Positions 50,134 to 59,199 of a DNA stretch of 64,000 bases are shown here, piece after piece. The notes beneath the pieces were generated by a model. That model was not told the origin of the DNA. It searched no databases and saw only the letters and a program-made list of their open reading frames with translations. Source of the stretch: Saccharofermentans sp. (lineage in GTDB: Bacteria; Bacillota; Clostridia; Saccharofermentanales; Saccharofermentanaceae); assembly GCA_024403715.1 (NCBI GenBank), contig JAKSRJ010000006.1:1-64000 (forward strand). The letters are read 5' to 3'. The position numbers and the translations under genes are program-made. The first letter of the stretch is position 1. Each line of letters begins with the position of its first letter.

Positions 50134-52533
50134 ATGAGGAACTTTTTAAAGAAAGCTCTTGCCATTGGGATTGCTACCACAATGATGATGACATCATTTA
50201 CAGCATGTTCTGGCAAGTCAGGCAGAGAAAAGATTGATTCCGACACACCTTGGTTTAATGTCTCTAAAACATCTATCGGTGGGGATGTTGATCCAGATCA
50301 ATTTGAATATGTGTATTCAAGTCTTGTTGGAACTAATGGAGATGAGTTGGTTTACCACTTTTCTGGCACATACAAGTTGCCAGCAGATTTTGATTTTGAG
50401 AATGATGATTTTTCTCTTTATCAGTTCGAGTTAATTAATGTCTACGATTATGACGGTAATATTCTTGGTTCCATCGACTTAGTTGATACTATCCAAAACG
50501 CTCATTTTGACGGACAGGTATCTGTTGACAACGTAGTAAAAGAAGGAACTGAATTTATTGTTAAATTCGCAGAGATTGCTCCTGACTTCTCTAGCAGAAC
50601 TGAATATCAGGCTTTAATTGATATCTCTAGTTTTGAAGTACTACCATTTACAGAAGTGGTACAGAGCGAAGCTGAAGCTGAGATTCTCAACAGAGAAGGC
50701 GGAACATATTCTGATACTTTCCATGTTGGCGACTACACAATCAAAACATATTGGGTTGCAGATAGCGTAACTTCTAATATCCTTCTTTTGACAGATTCAT
50801 CTAATAATGAAACTACTGTTGATTTAAGACGTGTATTCCCAAATCTAAATGTCTATAGCATCAATAAGATTATTGATATCGGTAACGGAAGAGGCTTAAT
50901 GATGGCTTATACAAGCGCATCCGACTCTACTACATACTATGTTCTTGATACAAACACAGCATCCGTAACTACTTACGAAGAAGATATGTCATGGCTTGAG
51001 GAAAGTGCTTATAACCTTAGATATGTAGATGGCTACGGTACTGTAGTAGTTGATCAGGAAGGAATTCGAGGAATTGATTTTGACAATCATACTCTTGTTT
51101 CTATCCTCAGCTTTAATAATACAAATGTAAACAGACGTGACGTAAACGACACTAATCCTGTATTTATCAGTGATGACAGAATCGTTCTTGAAGGAACAAA
51201 TAGTGCTCCTACTATTGAATATACTGCTAGAATGTCTTGCATCTATGTATTTGATAGAGCAGAAAGCAATCCTAATGCAGGTAAGTCAATTCTCAAACTC
51301 GCAAGTCTTGGTTCTTACAACTATTCTATCTGCGATAGTATGTGCAGATTTAATGAGTCTAACCCAGACTATTTCATTCAGATTGATACACGATATGTAA
51401 TTGATAAGTTCTTTGAATCTAATAACGGCGAAGATTACACAATTAGATCTGAAAGAGCTCAGCAGGCTCTTGGTAACCAGCTCACAGTAGATCTTATTGC
51501 AGGTGTTGGCCCTGATATCATTGTTGATGGAGCTTCTTACTCTCAGCTTAATAATGCAGACTATCTCCTCGACTTAAGCGACTATGTTGCTGGTCTTGAT
51601 TCTTCTAGTTACTTTACTAACATCATCGATGAAGCAAGAACTGATGGACAAATCTTCCAGCTCCCAGTTACATACTATGTAGAAGGTATTGTTACTGATG
51701 CAGCAAATGTAACACCTGGTCAGGTAGGCTTTACGTACGATGAGTATTTGGAGTTCATTAATACAGTTTGTAATGGTAGAGATGCTGTAGGTTCTAGCTC
51801 CCAGACAGATTTCTTCTTGTTAGGTTTAACTCTTATGCCTGATTTGATGACAGTAGATGGAAGCGTAAATTATAACAATGATGCTTTTATCTCTTTGGCA
51901 GAGTTCACAAGAGATCACATCTATAATGCTATCGAGACTGGAGAAGAGGATTACATTGAAGAAGAGCCAGCAGCTCATTTGCAGCATATCAACGATATGT
52001 TTAGCTACCTCAATTCAATCATGGGCTATGCTAACGAGCGTGCGCTTTTAGGTCTCCCAACATATGATGGTAGAGGTCCTTTAGTATCAAGCTTTAACTC
52101 TGTAGGTGTAGTTGCTAACCTTTCCTCTAATGATCAGGCTGCTTGCCTTGAGTATGTATCTTTCTTGATCGACGATGATACTCAGTATCAGCTTGGTATT
52201 GAGGCTGGTATTCCTATCAATCGAAATGCATTCACTGCAGTTGGTGAAGACTTTGTTGATATGTACAACACTAACTTAGAGATGTCTCTTGCTAATATGT
52301 CAGAGGCTCAAATCAGAGCTAATGGTAAGAATCCAAATCCTCTTGATTATTCAACAATTGCTGAATTCGAAAACTTGATTACCACAACAGGAACTTGGGT
52401 TACAACTGACGGTGCTATTAACGCTATCATCAGAGAAGAGATTCCTGCTTACTTCGAAGGTCAAAAGACACTCGAGCAGATTATCGAAGTCTTAGAGAAT
52501 CGTATCCACACAATGGTTAACGAGCGTGGATAA
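50134..52533 (+). CDS. Very large orphan solute-binding lipoprotein
   Basis: 799 residues. A lipoprotein signal peptide with lipobox FTAC is followed by about 370 residues of beta-rich, repetitive sequence (possible propeller: YHFSGTYKLP, VFPNLNVYSI, YNLRYVDGYG, VSILSFNNTNVNRRD). A sugar-binding-protein-like C-terminal half follows (DLIAGVGPDIIVDGASYSQL, IFQLPVTYYVEGIVTD, YVSFLIDDDTQYQLGIEAG). The ATG at 50134 has an AAGGAG site. No permease genes adjoin it; the permease pair at 39.6-41.6 kb lacks a binding protein and could be its partner. Confidence 0.8.
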   Translation: MRNFLKKALAIGIATTMMMTSFTACSGKSGREKIDSDTPWFNVSKTSIGGDVDPDQFEYVYSSLVGTNGDELVYHFSGTYKLPADFDFENDDFSLYQFELINVYDYDGNILGSIDLVDTIQNAHFDGQVSVDNVVKEGTEFIVKFAEIAPDFSSRTEYQALIDISSFEVLPFTEVVQSEAEAEILNREGGTYSDTFHVGDYTIKTYWVADSVTSNILLLTDSSNNETTVDLRRVFPNLNVYSINKIIDIGNGRGLMMAYTSASDSTTYYVLDTNTASVTTYEEDMSWLEESAYNLRYVDGYGTVVVDQEGIRGIDFDNHTLVSILSFNNTNVNRRDVNDTNPVFISDDRIVLEGTNSAPTIEYTARMSCIYVFDRAESNPNAGKSILKLASLGSYNYSICDSMCRFNESNPDYFIQIDTRYVIDKFFESNNGEDYTIRSERAQQALGNQLTVDLIAGVGPDIIVDGASYSQLNNADYLLDLSDYVAGLDSSSYFTNIIDEARTDGQIFQLPVTYYVEGIVTDAANVTPGQVGFTYDEYLEFINTVCNGRDAVGSSSQTDFFLLGLTLMPDLMTVDGSVNYNNDAFISLAEFTRDHIYNAIETGEEDYIEEEPAAHLQHINDMFSYLNSIMGYANERALLGLPTYDGRGPLVSSFNSVGVVANLSSNDQAACLEYVSFLIDDDTQYQLGIEAGIPINRNAFTAVGEDFVDMYNTNLEMSLANMSEAQIRANGKNPNPLDYSTIAEFENLITTTGTWVTTDGAINAIIREEIPAYFEGQKTLEQIIEVLENRIHTMVNERG

Positions 52534-52556
52534 TCACTTCACAAATCAAATATACA

Positions 52557-52590
52557 AAAGGGGGCAGCTAACCACTGCCCCTTTCTTATG
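52557..52590 (+). terminator. Terminator of the large lipoprotein gene
   Basis: An imperfect stem (52557-52567 with 52575-52584, one extra G) with a seven-base loop ends in CTTTCTT, 25 bases after the stop codon. Confidence 0.7.
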
Positions 52591-52629
52591 CCCATTTTAT
52601 TCACGCTTAAAAGAAGTTTTCTAACCCCA

Positions 52630-52638
52630 TGCTATAAT
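52630..52638 (+). promoter_or_regulatory. Extended -10 element with no downstream gene
   Basis: TGCTATAAT is a perfect extended -10 on the plus strand. No plus-strand coding region follows; the transcript would run about 160 bases through two hairpins towards the tRNA gene on the other strand. A small RNA is possible but unproven. Confidence 0.3.
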
Positions 52639-52703
52639 CAGTTTCAATTTATGTGTAAAACAATGGAGATTAACTATTAACTGCGAGAATAATTATCAAC
52701 GAG

Positions 52704-52813
52704 TACTCCTTCGGCTGCGAAGCAGTATGCCATTAGTAAAGACCCCTGCTACGAGTTCCGCAGAGGCTTTGCCTCGAGGACTGTCTGAAGTAGCAGGGTC
52801 TTTGGTAATGGCA
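52704..52813. repeat. Structured intergenic element with long inverted repeats next to tRNA-Arg
   Basis: A ten-pair hairpin (52704-52727, with one C-C mismatch and a GCTG loop) is followed by a long imperfect inverted repeat: arms 52728-52752 and 52790-52813 match at about 22 of 24 positions with one extra C. An inner perfect five-pair hairpin sits at 52763-52775. The right arm includes the last five bases of the tRNA gene and the left arm repeats them inverted. It could be a tRNA terminator, a small RNA or a decayed mobile element. Confidence 0.65.
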
Positions 52814-52883
52814 CTCCCAACAGGAATCGAACCCGTACCAGCAGTACCGGAAACTGCTGTTCTATCCATTAAACTATAGGAGC
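52809..52883 (-). tRNA. tRNA-Arg(CCG)
   Basis: The minus strand folds as a complete cloverleaf. The acceptor stem begins GCTCCTA and ends with encoded CCA (G1-U72 and one other wobble). The D-arm is GTTT/GAAC, the anticodon stem GCAGT/ACTGC with loop TTCCGGT giving anticodon CCG, and the T-arm has the TTCGATT loop. It lies 21 bases after mfd. Confidence 0.95.
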
Positions 52884-52898
52884 ATATGAACGGAAGGG

Positions 52899-52907
52899 AT
52901 TATATCA
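52899..52907 (-). promoter_or_regulatory. Extended -10 promoter of tRNA-Arg built on the mfd stop codon
   Basis: TGATATAAT on the minus strand is a perfect extended -10 whose TGA is the stop codon of mfd. The predicted start is about ten bases before the mature tRNA 5' end. The same nonamer serves ilvE at 8349-8357. Confidence 0.6.
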
Positions 52908-55900
52908 CTTCCGTACTTTTTCTTTGACTAATATATCCAGTATATCGATAGCTTCCTGAGCAGTTTTCTCATGATTCTTATCACGAGGTTTATAGTGTAG
53001 ATATGGCTTACCCTGAGCACAGAACATAATACGACCAGCATACTCAGGACGGCCAAGTAGAATGCTTACTGTCTCAAAATCAGCCTTGCGATCTGAAGCA
53101 AAATATAAAAGCACTCCAGTATCCTTAATACATACTCTCTCAAAGCCAGCTTCCGCAGCCAAAGACTTAACGAGTGCTACCTTAGACAAGAACAATACTT
53201 CCTTCGGAGGCTCGCCATAACGGTCAGTTAATTCATCGATAATATCGTCATAATCCTTCTCGTTAGTGATAGAACCTAGGCGACGGTACGCTGCCATACG
53301 AGAAGCTTCATCCTCGATGTAGTAAGGAGGAATATAAGAATCAAAATCAATCTCAACATTAACGGACAGTGGAAGCTTAAACTCTGTATCACCTGTCTCA
53401 TTTAAAAGCTTAATCTCTTCATCAAGCATACGGCAATAGAGCTCATAACCGATGACATCCATTTGTCCATGTTGCTCTGCACCAAGAAGATTACCTGCGC
53501 CTCTAACTTCCAAATCACGAAGTGCAATTTTTACACCGGAACCAAGCTCAGTAAACTCACGTATAGCCATTAATCGCTTACGTGCATCTGAGTTCATATC
53601 CTTATCTGGGCGATACGTGATGTATGCATAAGCTTGGCGGTCAGAGCGTCCTACTCTACCCTTAATCTGATATAACTGTGAAAGACCAAACTTCTCAGCA
53701 TCTTCAACAATCATGGTATTTACGTTAGGCATATCAACACCAGACTCGATAATGGTTGTGCAAACGAGAATATCTGCCTCACCCTTAATAAAACCATCTA
53801 CAATCTTTTCCATCTGATGTTCACTCATCTTGCCATGTGCAAAAACGACACGAGCATCTGGAATTAGGGACTTTATATGCGCAGCACGAGAATCAATATC
53901 AGCAGTTTTATTGTAAAGCCAGAAAACCTGGCCTCCACGGGATATCTCTCTAAGGCACGCCTGAGTCGCAATCTCCTCATCAAACTCCATCACATAAGTC
54001 TGTACAGGACGGCGATTGATTGGTGCCTCTGTAAGCATTGAGATATCGCGTATTCCAGACATAGACATATGAAGTGTTCTAGGAATAGGTGTCGCAGACA
54101 AAGTAAGAACATCTACATTAGTCCTTAATGTCTTAATCTTCTCCTTGTGGTTAACACCAAAACGCTGCTCCTCATCTACTACAAGAAGCCCCAGCTTAGT
54201 AGGTTTAACATCATCAGATAAAATTCTATGTGTTCCGATAATTACATCAGCCTTGCCTTCCTCGATATCCTTAAGGTTTTGCTTCAATACTGGAGCAGGC
54301 ACAAATCTCGAAAGTAAAACTACATGCATAGGAAATCCTGCCAAGCGCTCCTTGAAGGTATCGTAATGCTGCTGAGCAAGCAAAGTTGTTGGCGCTAACA
54401 TAAACGCCTGTTTACCATTCATTACGCACTTAAATATTGCTCTAAAGGCAACCTCTGTCTTACCAAATCCAACATCTCCACAAAGCAGACGATCCATTGG
54501 AATTGGAGACTCCATATCCTTCTTAATATCACGTATTGCTGTTGCCTGATCCTCGGTCTCAACATAAGGAAAATTCTCTTCAAACTCCTGCTGATATGAA
54601 TCGTCAGGTCCACACATAAATCCTTTATTAGCACGACGAACTGCATAGAGTTTTACGAGGTCAAAAGCAAGTTTTTTAACTGAACTTCTTGCACGTTCAA
54701 CATTCTTTTTCCATTCTCCTGAATCAAGAGATGAAAGCTTAGGCGGCTTGCCTCCTGGACCTACATATTTTGACAGCTTGTCAATCTTATCGATTGGTAA
54801 ATAGATGACAGCATTTTTAGCATAACTAATCTTAAGGTAGTCCTGGTTAGACTTACCCATCTTAAGATTTACAAGGCCCTCATAAAGACCAATACCATGG
54901 ACATCATGAACTACATAATCACCAGGAGCTACGTCTCCAAAGAATGTTATTCTTGCTCCGCCGTTTTTCTTAGGAACATGTTTTTTCTCGGCTCCAAAAA
55001 TTTCCTGCTCGCCTATAAAACTCGTCTTAATTGCAGGGTATACAAAGCCTGATGGCAAAGCACTTTTTACTATTTTTATATCTACTCTTTGCTCGAGCAT
55101 TCTAGTCCTAAATGCATCACATCTTGAAGAGCCTGTAAGCATAAAAATTGTCTGGCCGTCAGCTACTCCACCGCCGTTACGAACAAAGTTAGCTAAAGCT
55201 TCATCTCGACCAACCCAGTTCTCACCTGCAAGGCCTGGACAGTCAACCGTAACACCACCTGGAAGTCCACTTGAAGAAGACTTAAGGCAAGCAAGTGTTA
55301 CAGCTCCTCCAAACTTATCTAGAGCCTTCATAGCATCCGGAGCTTTGAAGATAGATTCAGTAGCGCAGCCTGGAGCCTGTCCTAGCTCATAAGCACTCTT
55401 TACTCGCGCCATATAGTCTGCTGTATATCCATCCATTCGACTTCTGCCCTCAGCAAACTCATCGACAAATAAGAGCATATTATTTCTGTCTATATAATCA
55501 AGAATGGTATATGGATCGCTATTAGCAACTCCAATCCAGCGAGCAAAACCTGATATACGCATTCCCTGACGAATAGCGTCAGCATCAGCAGAAGAATTAC
55601 GCTCCAAAAGCTCACCTATTGGACGCTGAGATGAGGCATTCATTTTGTTAATATCAGGAGCTGCTGCGTGAAGCATACTATCAGCTACCTTACCTCTCTC
55701 CTCCACAGAAAACGTATACTCCAAAGCAGGACAAATAGTAACCCTCTTCATATAATCAACTGAGCGCTGATTATCTAGATTAAAAGTCTTAATCTGATCT
55801 ATCTCATCATCAAAGAAACCAATACGAATAGGAAGTGCCATATCAGGTGGAAATACGTCTACAACATCACCTCTAGCAGAAAACTCACCTACCGCTGAGA

Positions 55901-56411
55901 CAAGTCCGACACGCTCATATCCTCTTTCTGACAAATGCGAGGCCAAGTCGGAAGGCTCATACGTCTTTCCTAGTTCTAGCTTGATAGATTTACGCTTAAA
56001 TATATCTGCCTTAGGCATTTTATTAAGGAGAGCACTCGCACAAATAATAGCAGCGTCAAATTCGCCACGTAAAAGCTTAGACGTTACACCTGCTCTCTCA
56101 TATTCCTGTTCATGTGATGCAGCAACGGCAGATACAAGCGATAACTCTGCGGGTTTTAATACAGGAATATCGTTACCAGTAAAGGGAGCCAGCGCACCAA
56201 TCATACTCTTGGCACGAGTAACATCTGGCTCAATAATTACAGGTTTTTTATCATACTTATAGGATAAAGCCGCGATAAGATAACCCTTCTGTTGCTCACA
56301 CACTCCAGTAATATTAACTGGACCTGCCCTACGCGCAGCTTCATCAAAAAGCGACAGAAGTCTTTTATCGAGATTTATTAATTCGAGGATTTCCTTAAGA
56401 CCGCTTTCCAT
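52905..56411 (-). CDS. mfd: Transcription-repair coupling factor
   Basis: 1168 residues, the normal length. The N-terminal UvrB-homology region is followed by a CarD-like RNA-polymerase-interacting domain (PGDYVVHDVHGIGLYEGLV, near 490-545). The translocase motor has Walker A LLCGDVGFGKTEVAFRA near 640, the box DEEQRFG and LTLSATPIPRTLHMS, motif VI QIKGRVGRSDRQAYAY, and the C-terminal TRCF domain (ERVCIKDTG). It removes stalled RNA polymerase and recruits UvrA. The start lies within the end of pth (17-base overlap). Confidence 0.97.
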   Translation of the reverse strand: MESGLKEILELINLDKRLLSLFDEAARRAGPVNITGVCEQQKGYLIAALSYKYDKKPVIIEPDVTRAKSMIGALAPFTGNDIPVLKPAELSLVSAVAASHEQEYERAGVTSKLLRGEFDAAIICASALLNKMPKADIFKRKSIKLELGKTYEPSDLASHLSERGYERVGLVSAVGEFSARGDVVDVFPPDMALPIRIGFFDDEIDQIKTFNLDNQRSVDYMKRVTICPALEYTFSVEERGKVADSMLHAAAPDINKMNASSQRPIGELLERNSSADADAIRQGMRISGFARWIGVANSDPYTILDYIDRNNMLLFVDEFAEGRSRMDGYTADYMARVKSAYELGQAPGCATESIFKAPDAMKALDKFGGAVTLACLKSSSSGLPGGVTVDCPGLAGENWVGRDEALANFVRNGGGVADGQTIFMLTGSSRCDAFRTRMLEQRVDIKIVKSALPSGFVYPAIKTSFIGEQEIFGAEKKHVPKKNGGARITFFGDVAPGDYVVHDVHGIGLYEGLVNLKMGKSNQDYLKISYAKNAVIYLPIDKIDKLSKYVGPGGKPPKLSSLDSGEWKKNVERARSSVKKLAFDLVKLYAVRRANKGFMCGPDDSYQQEFEENFPYVETEDQATAIRDIKKDMESPIPMDRLLCGDVGFGKTEVAFRAIFKCVMNGKQAFMLAPTTLLAQQHYDTFKERLAGFPMHVVLLSRFVPAPVLKQNLKDIEEGKADVIIGTHRILSDDVKPTKLGLLVVDEEQRFGVNHKEKIKTLRTNVDVLTLSATPIPRTLHMSMSGIRDISMLTEAPINRRPVQTYVMEFDEEIATQACLREISRGGQVFWLYNKTADIDSRAAHIKSLIPDARVVFAHGKMSEHQMEKIVDGFIKGEADILVCTTIIESGVDMPNVNTMIVEDAEKFGLSQLYQIKGRVGRSDRQAYAYITYRPDKDMNSDARKRLMAIREFTELGSGVKIALRDLEVRGAGNLLGAEQHGQMDVIGYELYCRMLDEEIKLLNETGDTEFKLPLSVNVEIDFDSYIPPYYIEDEASRMAAYRRLGSITNEKDYDDIIDELTDRYGEPPKEVLFLSKVALVKSLAAEAGFERVCIKDTGVLLYFASDRKADFETVSILLGRPEYAGRIMFCAQGKPYLHYKPRDKNHEKTAQEAIDILDILVKEKVRK

Positions 56412-56940
56412 TTACGAGATCTTCAGTAGCCTTTGCTGCTGCCTCAAATGAATCATATACGGTCTGTCTTTGTTCCTTAGGAATATCGTTAAGCACAAAC
56501 GATATTAAATCCATGTGCTCAGGCACTGGCCCCGTACCGATACGAACTCTAGGAAACTCCTGAGTCTTAAGGTGCGCAATAATAGACTTCATTCCATTAT
56601 GCGTACCAGCACTACCCTTAGCGCGCACGCGAATTGTGCCTACATTTATATCAATATCATCGTACAAAATAATGATGTGAGATGGATCAATTTTATAATA
56701 TGTTGCGAAAGGCCCAACCGCTTCACCAGAGTTATTCATAAAGGTCTTAGGCTTCATCAGAAATACTTCGCTATCGCCAATTTTCCCTTTGCCAAATAGC
56801 GCGTGAAACTGTGTACGCTCCACTCTAATTCCATTACGCTCTGCTAGCATATCTATAGCTAGAAAGCCACAGTTATGCCATGTATAAGCATACTTATCCC
56901 CCGGATTACCAAGTCCTACTATAAGCCAGCTATCAGCCAT
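56395..56940 (-). CDS. pth: Peptidyl-tRNA hydrolase
   Basis: 181 residues. It releases peptides from peptidyl-tRNA. The catalytic His is in YTWHNCGFLAIDML near residue 22, the tRNA-binding Asn in LVGLGNPGDKYAY, MKPKTFMNNSGEAVG holds another conserved Asn, and YDDIDINVGTIR with KGSAGTHNGMKSI follows. The length is normal. It sits six bases after glmU, in the common Firmicute order glmU-pth-mfd; the prs gene often found between is absent. Confidence 0.96.
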   Translation of the reverse strand: MADSWLIVGLGNPGDKYAYTWHNCGFLAIDMLAERNGIRVERTQFHALFGKGKIGDSEVFLMKPKTFMNNSGEAVGPFATYYKIDPSHIIILYDDIDINVGTIRVRAKGSAGTHNGMKSIIAHLKTQEFPRVRIGTGPVPEHMDLISFVLNDIPKEQRQTVYDSFEAAAKATEDLVNGKRS

Positions 56941-56946
56941 TAAGGA

Positions 56947-58350
56947 TTAAACCTCCGAGCGACGCTCGTCGAGCTTGATTGGACCATGAGTACGATTCTT
57001 ATTTGCTACCCATTCTTCTTTGTTGTCCTGCTTATTACGAGCAATACCAAGACTTAGTGCAGGAACGTCCTTAGTGATTGTAGAACCAGCTGCGATATAG
57101 CAATCGTGACCTAATTCAACATTAGCAAGAATATTGGAATTACCACCTATAAATGCATTATCACCGATAGTACATCCAGCCTTATCAACACCGTCGTAGT
57201 TACATGTTACTGTACCGCAACCAAAGTTAACGTTCTTACCAACTGTAGAGTCACCAATATATGTGAGGTGTCTTGCACGAGTAAAGTCATCAATTGTAGA
57301 GTTCTTAACCTCAACATAAGCACCGATAGTTACGTTATTATTAATTTTTGTATCAGGTCTAATATGAGAGAATGGTCCAATACGACAATCATCACCAATT
57401 GAGCAGTGGGATGCGATAGATGAGTCAATTGTGGTATGGTCACCAACAATTACTGTATCAAGTCTTGTATGCTCACCAATAAGACAGTCTTCACCAATTA
57501 CTGTCTTACCCATCAAAGTAGAACCTGGAAGAATAATTGTATCTCTGCCAATCTTAACATCAGAGTGAATCCATGTAGATGTCTCATCAACAATTGTTAC
57601 ACCATTCATCATGTGCTTATAGAGAATTCTCTTGTTCATGATTTTTGTTGCCTGCAAAAGTTGAACTCTGTCATTAACACCAAGAGTATCTTCAAAATTA
57701 CAGATTACTGAACCTACCTTGTAACCATCTCCAATTAAGATGTCAATTGTATCTGTAAGGTAGTACTCCTTCTGTGCATTTGAAGCAGAAAGCCTGCCCA
57801 AAGCAGAAAGCAAAAGGGGTGTCTTAAAAACATACATAGAAGAGTTGATTTCTTTAATCTCAAGTTCTTCTTCTGAGCAGTCTCTGTGCTCAACAATCTT
57901 AATTACGTCGCCTTTTTCATCTCTTACTACACGACCATAACCAAATGGATTATCTGCTCTAGCTGTAATCAATACAGCAGCATAATCCGCACTCTCCATC
58001 TTTGTGATTGCTGTAGAGATTGTCTTCTCACTTACCATAGGAGAATCACCAGGCAATACGATTACGTAACCTGATCTTCCCTCTAAGAAAGGCTCAGCCT
58101 GCATAACAGCGTGACCAGTACCTAATCTTTGCTCCTGGAATACGTAGCAAACGCCTTCGCCTAAAACGCCTCTAATCTCTTCTTGCTTCTCGCCAACGAT
58201 ATAAACCTGCTCGTCACAACCTGCATCTGCGAGCGCATCATAAACCCACTTAATAATTGGCTTACCAGCAACAGAATGAGTTACCTTAGAGTGAGCAGAC
58301 TTCATTCTCTTACCATCACCAGCAGCCATTACTACAGCACATATATCCAT
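56947..58350 (-). CDS. glmU: Bifunctional UDP-GlcNAc pyrophosphorylase / GlcN-1-P acetyltransferase
   Basis: 467 residues. The N-terminal uridyltransferase domain has AAGDGKRMKS, QEQRLGTGHAVMQAE and GDSPMVS. From about residue 250 a left-handed beta-helix of hexapeptide repeats forms the acetyltransferase (IGRDTIILPGSTLMG, GPFSHIRPDTKI, VEVKNSTI, NYDGVDK, FIGGNSNILANVELG). It makes UDP-GlcNAc for peptidoglycan. Its first codon faces the divergent nucleotidyltransferase gene across 105 bases. Confidence 0.96.
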   Translation of the reverse strand: MDICAVVMAAGDGKRMKSAHSKVTHSVAGKPIIKWVYDALADAGCDEQVYIVGEKQEEIRGVLGEGVCYVFQEQRLGTGHAVMQAEPFLEGRSGYVIVLPGDSPMVSEKTISTAITKMESADYAAVLITARADNPFGYGRVVRDEKGDVIKIVEHRDCSEEELEIKEINSSMYVFKTPLLLSALGRLSASNAQKEYYLTDTIDILIGDGYKVGSVICNFEDTLGVNDRVQLLQATKIMNKRILYKHMMNGVTIVDETSTWIHSDVKIGRDTIILPGSTLMGKTVIGEDCLIGEHTRLDTVIVGDHTTIDSSIASHCSIGDDCRIGPFSHIRPDTKINNNVTIGAYVEVKNSTIDDFTRARHLTYIGDSTVGKNVNFGCGTVTCNYDGVDKAGCTIGDNAFIGGNSNILANVELGHDCYIAAGSTITKDVPALSLGIARNKQDNKEEWVANKNRTHGPIKLDERRSEV

Positions 58351-58455
58351 AATATTAAAACCCGTTTCTTATAAAATTCTGTAACCTAATTATAGCAAAC
58401 AATGCTTATATAATTAGTGTATAATGTATGAAATTATCAAAGGAGATAGATATTT

Positions 58456-59199
58456 ATGATCGCAATTTTGCTTGCAGCAGGTTACGCTACCAGATTATAT
58501 CCATTAACAAAAGATAAGCCAAAGTCCTTACTCCCACTTGGAAATAGATTAATCATTGATTACATTATGGATTCTGTTGATAAGATTCCTGGCCTTACTA
58601 AGGTTGCATTGATCACTAACTCAAAATTCTATACTCCATTCTGTGATTGGGCAGAGTCTCTTGACCGTGATGGTAAGGCACCTATCGTTGTTCTCGACGA
58701 TGGAACAACAGATGATTCTAATAAGCGTGGTGCTATTGGAGATATCATTTACACTATTGAGCAGCTTTCAATTGACGATGATATCTGCATCCTTGCAGGT
58801 GATAACATTTTTACTTATTCAATTGAGAACATGTACGCTTTTTATCGCGAAAAGAATGCTCCTACTCTGGTTGGAATTCATGTACCAGATATTGAGCAGC
58901 TCCGTAAGCTTGGGGTTGGTGTAATTGAAGAGGATGGTCGCGTTTCTGCTATGGTAGAGAAGTCTCCAAATCCTATCAGCGAGTGGGCTATCTATGCTAC
59001 ATATTTTTATAATCGCGACATCATCCCATTGTTTAATACATATATCGAGGAAGGTAATTCTCCTGACGCACCTGGTAACTTCCCAGCTTGGCTTTTGAAG
59101 CGTATGCCAGTTTATGCTTTTAAGGGCGATGGAGACTGCATCGATATTGGTACATTAGAAAACTATCAGAAGACATGCGAAGAGTATGCGAACAAATAA
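58456..59199 (+). CDS. Sugar-phosphate nucleotidyltransferase (RmlA/GlmU-N-like)
   Basis: 247 residues of a single nucleotidyltransferase fold: AILLAAGYATRLYPLTKDKPKSLLPLG, split as the P-loop AAGYATRLYP and KPKSLLPLG; the metal Asp in LAGDNIF; and a late GDGDCIDIGTLENY. No acetyltransferase tail follows. It probably makes an NDP-sugar, though the nucleotide and sugar are unclear. An AAAGGAGATAG site precedes the ATG. The end overlaps the VanY-type gene by 14 bases. Confidence 0.85.
   Translation: MIAILLAAGYATRLYPLTKDKPKSLLPLGNRLIIDYIMDSVDKIPGLTKVALITNSKFYTPFCDWAESLDRDGKAPIVVLDDGTTDDSNKRGAIGDIIYTIEQLSIDDDICILAGDNIFTYSIENMYAFYREKNAPTLVGIHVPDIEQLRKLGVGVIEEDGRVSAMVEKSPNPISEWAIYATYFYNRDIIPLFNTYIEEGNSPDAPGNFPAWLLKRMPVYAFKGDGDCIDIGTLENYQKTCEEYANK

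Noticed and set aside
52640-52813. Signal recognition particle RNA, 6S RNA or tmRNA in the structured element
   Set aside because: The conserved SRP motif GGTCAGGTCCGGAAGG, the tmRNA tRNA-like ends and the 6S central bubble are not present.
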